Positions 1 through 3,870 of a stretch of DNA of 5,621 nt are shown here, piece by piece; the first letter of the stretch is position 1; each line of letters begins with the position of its first letter. The notes beneath the pieces were generated by a model, which saw only the letters and a list, made by a program, of their open reading frames with translations, did not search any database and was not told the DNA's origin. The DNA is from CAZUPF01 sp964622035 (GTDB taxonomy: Bacteria > Patescibacteriota > WWE3 > JAUXAW01 > JAYEID01): NCBI GenBank assembly GCA_964622035.1, contig CAZUPF010000037.1:1-5621 (forward strand), given 5' to 3'. The translations under genes and the position numbers were made by a program.

Positions 1-427
1 CTCTGGTAAACGAGCGCCAAGCGGCTTTCACATATGTTTTCCATCGCCAAACTTTGTAGGTGCGGGGAGAGTGTTTCCGCAAAAAACCGCGAATGAATTC
101 TCCCCGATACAGGCGGAGCCACTCGGTGGTTTTTAGGAAGTTTCTCACCCCCCGCCAGGCCTTTTTGATACCCCACCGTGTGGCCTTAAGGACTCTAACG
201 ACTGTATCTTGGGCTACTCTTCCTACTCCCTGTGTGGCCTGGGCTTCTAACGGCAGTCCCTTCCCCGCTTTCTTCTTCACAAACCCTGTGCCCTTCTTCC
301 CTTTCTGGGGTGACTTTAGGATCTGTCTGGCGGCCCCGAAAATTTTCCCGAGAGCGGTAGAGATTGCGGTGAATAAACCCCCCCATCGCGGACGGGAGGG
401 GTTATAGGGAGCGGTGCTCGGTACCAT
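1..427 (-). CDS. Basic, Trp-rich protein of unknown function, N-terminal part (runs off left edge)
   Basis: The minus strand is open from an ATG at 427 down to position 2 with no stop, giving 142 codons that continue outside the window. The protein begins MVPSTAPYNPSRPRWGGLF. By my count it has about 33 Lys/Arg against 4 Asp/Glu and 7 Trp. Residues 15-40 are a mildly hydrophobic, possibly amphipathic stretch. Residues 38-58 are a Lys/Gly-rich linker, and from about residue 80 Trp/Arg/Lys-rich helical sequence follows (KATRWGIKKAW, then KVWRWKTYVKAAW). No family is recognised. The ATG is the first in this frame after an upstream stop, lacks a Shine-Dalgarno sequence, and lies 9 nt after a perfect TATAAT, suggesting a leaderless mRNA. 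It is divergent from a T4SS membrane gene, so a role in the same system (nucleic-acid- or membrane-surface-binding) is possible but unproven. The reading frame is fairly sure; the function is unknown. Confidence 0.75.
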   Translation of the reverse strand, partial: MVPSTAPYNPSRPRWGGLFTAISTALGKIFGAARQILKSPQKGKKGTGFVKKKAGKGLPLEAQATQGVGRVAQDTVVRVLKATRWGIKKAWRGVRNFLKTTEWLRLYRGEFIRGFLRKHSPRTYKVWRWKTYVKAAWRSFTR

Positions 428-481
428 GGTGGTTGAATTATAAACTAAACCCCGCCTGCTTGACAGTAATAGGTGGTACCG
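419..481. repeat. Inverted repeat flanking the divergent promoters, candidate operator
   Basis: CGGTACCA (419-426) and TGGTACCG (474-481) are perfect 8-bp inverted arms centred near 450, in the 73-bp gap between the divergent genes. TACCATGG also occurs as a direct repeat at 422-429 and 483-490. The arms bracket the shared AT-rich -10 region, so one dimeric regulator could control both genes. That role is inferred from position only; chance recurrence of the GGTACC palindrome is the alternative. Confidence 0.35.
437..442 (-). promoter_or_regulatory. Promoter -10 box (TATAAT) for the left-edge gene
   Basis: The minus strand reads a perfect TATAAT ending 9 nt before the ATG at 427. A start about 7 nt downstream of the box would fall near 430, leaving almost no leader. 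No good -35 hexamer lies 16-18 bp upstream. The same AT-rich patch reads TATAAA on the plus strand (439-444), so both divergent genes may use it. Confidence 0.45.
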
Positions 482-488
482 CTACCAT
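460..488 (+). promoter_or_regulatory. Candidate promoter for the TrbL/VirB6-like gene
   Basis: A perfect TTGACA (460-465) is followed after 17 bp by TACCAT (483-488), a 4-of-6 match to the -10 consensus. Transcription would start near 495, too close to the ATG at 501 to include all of the GGGGGTGAGCTA ribosome binding site. An alternative -10, TATAAA at 439-444, would give a leader of about 50 nt with the full site but lacks a -35. Which is used cannot be decided from sequence. Confidence 0.3.
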
Positions 489-500
489 GGGGGTGAGCTA

Positions 501-1775
501 ATGAGAATAATCCGCTTCCTGCTACTAACTACCATTGTGTCGACCCTGCTTTTGAGTGTGCCTACCAGAGCGCACGCTTACCTTATTGATGAATTGGAGG
601 ATCTTCAGAACGATATTGATACTGGAGAGGAGCATCTTCATACTTGGGAATATAATATGATAGACGGCGCATTAAAGAATGTAGCCCTGGGACTCGTTGG
701 GGTTCCCGGCGCCTCTGATGATGTTGAAGGGCGAACAACTTCCAGCGGTGGTCTGGGAGGGCTTCTCTGCGGGATTATGTCTTCGACCTTGGAATCGCCG
801 CCTACGGTTCAACCGGTTCAGCACCTGGCTAAGATGCTTCGCCTTCGGGTTTCGCCGGTCTACGCTAATACCGGGAGCCAGCTTTTGACTGACTATAATT
901 TTGAGGGTCTTTGGAAAATCTGCCGCAATGTTTCCTATGTGCTACTGATTGCTGTCCTTGTTGCGGTTGGTTTTATGGTTATGTTTGGGGCTAAGGTTGA
1001 TCCTAGAACCACGGTTACTGTCCAAATGGCTCTGCCCCGGATTGTGACCACGCTGCTGCTGATCACTTTTAGTTACGCTATTGGGGGCTTGTTCATTGAT
1101 CTTGTTGCGTTGCTTAAGGCTGTTTTTGGCAACCTTTTTGGTATTAATTGGGGCGATCTAGGAAATCTTTTTGGAGACATCGCCTTTGGTATTGCGGGAG
1201 TTCCAATAATTCCGGGGATGACCCGTCCGGGAATGATCGACCAAATACCAGGGCTAGATACCACGCTGGGGTCGGCGGTGAAAGGGCTTGGGAAGCCGCT
1301 ATTTTTCGTAACCTTTCTCTTTATGGCGATAATTGCCCTTATTAACGTTTTTATTGCCTTTCTTGGGGAATGGGCGAACCTTTTCATTCGTACGGCGTTC
1401 TCCCCGATTTTCATTCTCGGCGATGCCCTCCCTCGACAGAGCTCTAGGGAGATGCCTGCCTATAGCTGGTTTAAAGCACTGCTGGCCAGTTCAATATCTA
1501 TTCCCATTATGGGTCTCCTGCTGTGGTTTGCGCAGGAATTTGCTAAGGAAATTCCTACATTCGGTATCCAGGGCCCCGGGTTCATCACGCCTCCGGCGCC
1601 GATCAATGCCATTGTTGCTTTTGGAATTTTGTTGCTGATTACTAGTATTCCCGCGGCGGTGAAGAATGCTCTGGGAGTCCTGCCGCCTTCCGGTGTTGCC
1701 GGGGCGGCCCAGAAGTCGGGTGAGCTAATGAAAACAGCGTCGCTGCTCAACCCGGTCAAGATTAAGATTCCGTAA
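501..1775 (+). CDS. TrbL/VirB6-like polytopic T4SS inner-membrane protein
   Basis: A 424-residue membrane protein. Residues 1-26 form a signal peptide: Arg at 2 and 5, hydrophobic core 6-20, and an AHA cleavage motif before Tyr27. An acidic and Gly-rich extracytoplasmic region of about 115 residues follows. Likely membrane segments lie near 143-163, 181-204, 268-290, 294-308, 326-345 and 369-386. The block around 294-311 (LFIRTAFSPIFILGDALPR) resembles the conserved FxR...SPxF core of TrbL/VirB6 proteins, which form part of the translocation channel at the cytoplasmic membrane. The start is supported by the SD-like GGGGGTGAGCTA just upstream. The tail (391-424) is Gly/Lys-rich and probably cytoplasmic. 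The gene ends 7 bp before the stop of a convergent gene, and no clear terminator is visible. The T4SS assignment rests on topology plus nearby PrgI and VirB4 genes; sequence matches within this family are always weak. Confidence 0.75.
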   Translation: MRIIRFLLLTTIVSTLLLSVPTRAHAYLIDELEDLQNDIDTGEEHLHTWEYNMIDGALKNVALGLVGVPGASDDVEGRTTSSGGLGGLLCGIMSSTLESPPTVQPVQHLAKMLRLRVSPVYANTGSQLLTDYNFEGLWKICRNVSYVLLIAVLVAVGFMVMFGAKVDPRTTVTVQMALPRIVTTLLLITFSYAIGGLFIDLVALLKAVFGNLFGINWGDLGNLFGDIAFGIAGVPIIPGMTRPGMIDQIPGLDTTLGSAVKGLGKPLFFVTFLFMAIIALINVFIAFLGEWANLFIRTAFSPIFILGDALPRQSSREMPAYSWFKALLASSISIPIMGLLLWFAQEFAKEIPTFGIQGPGFITPPAPINAIVAFGILLLITSIPAAVKNALGVLPPSGVAGAAQKSGELMKTASLLNPVKIKIP

Positions 1776-1782
1776 TCCCACT

Positions 1783-2367
1783 CTACTTCCTGGGAATCCG
1801 ACCAACCTGTTTCTCGTAATCTAAATACTCTGCACCAAAGCGCCCTTTTAGCAGTGCTTCTTCTTTTTTGGCTAGCTGGTGAAGCATGAGCGCGATCGGG
1901 ATGGTGAGCAGGAAGAACCAGCTGGCTAGGGCGAGTTCTGCCCCCAAAGGTACCAGGGACACTCCCAAATAGATGGGGTGGCGGAAATAGCGGTACGCTC
2001 CGCTGGTTACCAGGTGATGCTCTTTTCGCAGGCCAATATCATCAGCCCAGCTTCGGCCCAAGCTGGTTCTTCCCCAGACAGCTATAGCCCCTCCCGCAGC
2101 GAAGCACAGCAGACCCGCAATCCTGACTACCCCTTCTGTGAGGGACGAGGGGAGACTAATTGGCCAAAGCACATACCCCAGGATCTGAAAGAGGATGATA
2201 GTGGTGCAGAATAGAGTAAGGCGGCCCCAAAGATTAAGGAAGAGCGGGGATAGTTGCTGCCGTTTCGGAGCCAAGGGCTTTTGCTGTCTGCTCAAATACC
2301 ACCAAAAAAAATAGAGGAAGAGGAGGCCCGCCCCGATAAAAAACCTTAATGCAAATTTCCAAAACAT
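1783..2367 (-). CDS. Isoprenylcysteine carboxyl methyltransferase (ICMT/PEMT)-family integral membrane protein
   Basis: A 194-residue protein of typical length for bacterial ICMT-like methyltransferases. Membrane segments lie near 6-24, 46-70, 80-98 and 134-161. The C-terminal half holds the family signature in order: GRTSLGRSW (99-107), HHLVTSGAYRYFRHPIYLG (117-135) with the RHPxY motif that binds S-adenosylmethionine, then an acidic KKEE segment and FGAEYLDYEKQVGRIPR (177-193). The family methylates lipid-like or small hydrophobic acceptors at the membrane; the bacterial substrate is usually unknown and true prenylcysteine chemistry should not be assumed. The ATG at 2367 has no Shine-Dalgarno sequence but sits about 8 nt after a TGC-TAAACT box, so the mRNA may be leaderless. 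It is convergent with the TrbL-like gene and separated from the upstream minus-strand gene by a terminator, so it is probably an independent cargo gene rather than a T4SS component. Confidence 0.9.
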   Translation of the reverse strand: MFWKFALRFFIGAGLLFLYFFWWYLSRQQKPLAPKRQQLSPLFLNLWGRLTLFCTTIILFQILGYVLWPISLPSSLTEGVVRIAGLLCFAAGGAIAVWGRTSLGRSWADDIGLRKEHHLVTSGAYRYFRHPIYLGVSLVPLGAELALASWFFLLTIPIALMLHQLAKKEEALLKGRFGAEYLDYEKQVGRIPRK

Positions 2368-2374
2368 TAGCTAG

Positions 2375-2383
2375 AGTTTAGCA
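2375..2383 (-). promoter_or_regulatory. Extended -10 promoter for the ICMT-family gene, overlapping a terminator tail
   Basis: The minus strand reads TGC-TAAACT (2383 to 2375), matching the extended -10 pattern TGnTAnnnT. A start 7 nt downstream (about 2368) falls on the ATG at 2367, giving a leaderless transcript. No convincing -35 hexamer is present. The box begins where the upstream gene's terminator T-tract ends, so termination and re-initiation are packed into a few bases. Confidence 0.4.
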
Positions 2384-2431
2384 AAAAGAAAAGGGACAAG
2401 TTAGAGACCAATGAAGGTCTAACTTGTCCCT
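2383..2431 (-). terminator. Intrinsic terminator of the coiled-coil membrane gene
   Basis: GGGACAAGTTAGA (2393-2405) and TCTAACTTGTCCC (2418-2430) are perfect 13-bp arms, extended by one more A-T pair (2392/2431). On the minus strand the hairpin is followed by TTTTCTTTTTG, the U-rich tract of a Rho-independent terminator. It starts about 25 nt after the stop codon at 2456-2458. No T-run follows on the plus strand, so it works in one direction only. Confidence 0.9.
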
Positions 2432-2455
2432 CGGTGGGCGCTGCTATGGGGGGGT

Positions 2456-3463
2456 TCACTTCTTCTTTCGGCGGAATATCGCCCGAATTCCACTGAAGAT
2501 TAGGGCTATCGGCGTTATCGCTGCGGCTAGGATCCCTACGACACTAACCATACTTCCGAACCCGGAAGCGGCGCTTCCGGTGGCGAGAGTCTCGCTGACG
2601 AAGGCTATCAACGCCAGCGCAACGATCGCCAGTATACCTACGAGACGCCAACCTTTCCAGTAGGAGGGGTTGAGCGCTCCCAGGTTGGGGTGATTAGCGC
2701 GGAAGATGTAGTCCTCGTACTCATCCACGGCGAGGTATCGAGAATACCTCATTACGACTCCTGGCGACAAGAGACCCTCGAGCTTAGGTTTGTCCTGGCG
2801 TTCGAGGTGATCGATGGCCCGATCCCGCTTTTGCAGGTATGCGGGGATCGCATCTAGGTAACCCTCGTTCTTGTCTTGGACCTCCTTTGCCGCATCGCAG
2901 ATACCTTTTCTCCTCCGGGCGATGCTGTCCTGGATGGCCTTCGCCTCCTGGAACCCCGCTGCCTTTGCCTCCTTGCGGCCCCTCTCGGCCGTCTTTCGGA
3001 CCTTTTCCATGGCGGCGGTGTAGGCGATACCAATCGCCGCTCGGCTCTCGGCATACTCCTCGATACGGGTCTTGCCGCTCGTCCTTGCCAGGAGATCCGC
3101 CTCTGCCTGGTCCCGCTCTTGCTCGGCTATCTTTTCGGCCACTCCCAACGTTATCCTTACGGTTTGGAGGGCGCGATCGCGGCACTCCTTGGCCTGTAGC
3201 AGACTCGCCTGCCCTTCGCTGGCCAAAGTCGCCAAGGCCTCATGCCGTTTCTGCGCGAGCTGGGGGAGGACCCATTCAATCCCGCTTTTCAGGGTGGCTA
3301 GCGCGGCCTTGAGTTGACGAGCATTATCGTAGTCCTGCCCGTCAAAATTGGTGAGAGGTCCGTCTTTTCCTTGCGCCTCCCCCACATTTTCATAGACTTC
3401 TTCGTAAATATCGAAGAGCCCCTCGTATAGCTCACTCCCCATTATCGGTACCTGTATGGCCAT
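2456..3463 (-). CDS. Coiled-coil protein with two C-terminal membrane segments, function unknown
   Basis: A 335-residue protein starting MAIQVPIMGSELYEGLFDIY. The frame is open back to 3622, but AAGGAGG lies 5 nt before the ATG at 3463 (2 nt before the adjacent ATG at 3466), so 3463 is chosen. Residues 1-45 are acidic with many Tyr. Residues about 46-225 are rich in Ala, Glu, Arg, Lys and Gln with a heptad-like pattern and predict a long helical or coiled-coil domain. A Tyr-rich segment near 236-260 (VMRYSRYLAVDEYEDYIF) precedes two hydrophobic helices near 274-290 and 303-325, and the protein ends RRKKK. By the positive-inside rule the N-terminal bulk and the tail should both be cytoplasmic. 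I recognise no family. It has its own promoter, a long structured leader and its own terminator, so it is a single-gene unit lying between T4SS genes on the opposite strand. A T4SS accessory or membrane-anchored scaffold is possible; nothing in the sequence proves it. Confidence 0.85.
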   Translation of the reverse strand: MAIQVPIMGSELYEGLFDIYEEVYENVGEAQGKDGPLTNFDGQDYDNARQLKAALATLKSGIEWVLPQLAQKRHEALATLASEGQASLLQAKECRDRALQTVRITLGVAEKIAEQERDQAEADLLARTSGKTRIEEYAESRAAIGIAYTAAMEKVRKTAERGRKEAKAAGFQEAKAIQDSIARRRKGICDAAKEVQDKNEGYLDAIPAYLQKRDRAIDHLERQDKPKLEGLLSPGVVMRYSRYLAVDEYEDYIFRANHPNLGALNPSYWKGWRLVGILAIVALALIAFVSETLATGSAASGFGSMVSVVGILAAAITPIALIFSGIRAIFRRKKK

Positions 3464-3468
3464 CATGG

Positions 3469-3475
3469 CCTCCTT
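3469..3475 (-). promoter_or_regulatory. Ribosome binding site AAGGAGG that fixes the start at 3463
   Basis: The minus strand carries AAGGAGG followed by CC-ATG-ATG-GCC. Spacing to the first ATG (3466) is only 2 nt, while spacing to the second (3463) is 5 nt, so initiation at 3463 is favoured. It is the only textbook Shine-Dalgarno sequence in the window and rules out the 53-codon upstream extension. Confidence 0.85.
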
Positions 3476-3530
3476 TTTGTTTGTATCCCTATAGAAAATA
3501 GACTTTGTTTTGGATAATTTTTTCCCCCCC

Positions 3531-3564
3531 CCAGGGAGGCAGCAGCAAGCTGGTGCCCCCTTGG
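3531..3564 (-). other. GC-rich hairpin in the leader of the coiled-coil gene
   Basis: In plus-strand order, CCA-GGG-(A)-GGCA-(G) and CAG pair with CTG-(G)-TGCC-CCC-(T)-TGG around a CAAG loop, giving about 13 mostly G-C pairs with small bulges. On the minus-strand transcript it is followed by nine G (C-run at 3524-3532) and six A, not a U-tract, so it is not a standard terminator. It lies about 70 nt upstream of the start codon. It may shape or stabilise the leader, or pause polymerase. Confidence 0.45.
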
Positions 3565-3635
3565 TGGGAGGAACTATCAAGCCTATTTCCAAGGAACGGA
3601 AAAAGAGGCCAATTCCCCCCACGTTGTTAATTTGC

Positions 3636-3667
3636 TCTAGCCTTAAAGTCTAAACAAAAAGGCTAGA
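3636..3667 (-). promoter_or_regulatory. Alternative (antiterminator-like) hairpin
   Basis: TCTAGCCTT (3636-3644) and AAGGCTAGA (3659-3667) form a perfect 9-bp stem with a 14-nt loop. Its 3659-3667 arm is also the 3' arm of the terminator hairpin at 3661-3703, so the two structures exclude each other on the minus-strand transcript. That arrangement is the hallmark of attenuators. No ligand-binding class is recognised. Confidence 0.45.
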
Positions 3668-3703
3668 AGCCGGTGACAAAGGATTTATCCCCAGATTCTA
3701 GCC
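3652..3703 (-). terminator. Intrinsic terminator inside the leader
   Basis: On the minus strand GGCTAGAA (3703-3696) pairs perfectly with TTCTAGCC (3668-3661). After one mismatch the stem continues CTGG with CCGG (one G-U pair), and a small GGA/UCC hairpin can form inside. TTTTTGTTT (3660-3652) follows directly. It lies between the promoter at 3741-3769 and the gene start at 3463, so it would stop transcripts after roughly 80 nt unless relieved. Confidence 0.65.
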
Positions 3704-3734
3704 CTATTGCGTGCCCCTCCCCGTTCCTTGAGAC
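3652..3734 (-). ncRNA. Candidate small RNA or attenuated leader RNA of about 80 nt
   Basis: A near-consensus minus-strand promoter predicts a start near 3734, and an intrinsic terminator ends near 3652, bounding an RNA of about 83 nt with no ATG-initiated reading frame. The 5' part is purine-rich (AAGGAACGGGGAGGGG) and the 3' part is the terminator hairpin. It could be a stand-alone small RNA or the aborted product of a regulated 5' leader for the gene at 2456-3463. It matches no RNA family that I can identify. Boundaries are inferred from promoter and terminator only. Confidence 0.4.
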
Positions 3735-3740
3735 AGGGTA

Positions 3741-3769
3741 ATATTAGCATAAAACCCTATAATTGTCAA
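3741..3769 (-). promoter_or_regulatory. Strong minus-strand promoter (TTGACA, 17 bp, TGC-TAATAT)
   Basis: The minus strand reads a perfect TTGACA (3769-3764), a 17-bp spacer, and TAATAT (3746-3741) preceded by TG plus one base, an extended -10. Start is predicted near 3734, about 270 nt upstream of the coiled-coil gene's ATG. It is the best sigma-70-type promoter in the window. Confidence 0.7.
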
Positions 3770-3794
3770 GGTAGGAAAGTGGTGTTTTCGAGTA

Positions 3795-3830
3795 GTTGGG
3801 CCTTTTATCCTGTGTTATACTAAGGCCAAC
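3795..3830. repeat. Imperfect inverted repeat around the prgI promoter, candidate operator
   Basis: GTTGG-(G)-CCTT (3795-3804) and AAGGCCAAC (3822-3830) are 9-bp inverted arms with one bulged G. They bracket the TATACT box and cover the region from about -33 to the start site, the usual place for a repressor operator. No regulator gene is visible in the window. Confidence 0.35.
3813..3821 (+). promoter_or_regulatory. Extended -10 promoter for the prgI-virB4 genes
   Basis: TG-T-TATACT (3813-3821) fits the extended -10 consensus, with no good -35 hexamer 16-18 bp upstream. A start near 3828 leaves a leader of about 43 nt before the ATG at 3871. A second AT box, TATAAT at 3758-3763, is also present but lacks a properly spaced -35. 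Confidence 0.5.
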
Positions 3831-3833
3831 TGC

Positions 3834-3859
3834 CCCTCCCTCGCTCCGGCCTCGGAGGG
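3834..3859 (+). promoter_or_regulatory. Hairpin that can hide the prgI ribosome binding site
   Basis: The SD-like GGAGGG (3854-3859) can pair with CCCTCC (3834-3839), or as part of CGGAG (3853-3857) with CTCCG (3844-3848) around a GCCT tetraloop. Either fold would mask the site 11-16 nt before the ATG at 3871. It could limit translation of the PrgI-family protein and, by coupling, VirB4. The complementarity is clear; the effect is inferred. Confidence 0.35.
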
Positions 3860-3870
3860 TGAGCTACCCC

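Larger units (their letters stand above)
3590..3730 (-). repeat. Long-range 10-bp helix closing the leader RNA
   Basis: CAAGGAACGG (3590-3599) is the perfect reverse complement of CCGTTCCTTG (3721-3730). In the minus-strand transcript starting near 3734, the second to the fourteenth bases would pair with a segment about 130 nt downstream, enclosing both local hairpins (3636-3703). This resembles the closing stem of a folded regulatory leader. The pairing is exact; its function is inferred. Confidence 0.4.

Noticed and set aside
60..407. Plus-strand GTG-initiated frame of 115 codons and a minus-strand frame at 195-386
   Set aside because: Both overlap the longer uninterrupted minus-strand frame 427-1, which has an ATG, a TATAAT box and a sensible composition; these are other-frame shadows.
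1766..1798. GATTCC / GGAATC and TCCCA / TGGGA pairings at the convergent gene ends as a bidirectional terminator
   Set aside because: Arms of only 5-6 bp, no T-tract on either strand.
2784..3317. Several overlapping frames on both strands (for example 2839-3312 plus and 2784-3185 minus)
   Set aside because: Their Arg/Pro/Gly-rich translations are typical of out-of-frame reading of a GC-rich coding region; the coiled-coil gene explains this stretch.
3464..3622. N-terminal extension of the coiled-coil gene to an ATG at 3622
   Set aside because: The extension has an implausible Cys/Pro/Gly/Lys-rich composition, crosses the nine-base homopolymer and the GC hairpin, and AAGGAGG is placed for the ATG at 3463.
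3796..3870. TTG start for the PrgI-family gene 25 codons upstream
   Set aside because: The extra peptide overlaps the predicted -10 box and transcript start, and the ATG at 3871 has a good ribosome binding site and gives the expected PrgI N-terminus.
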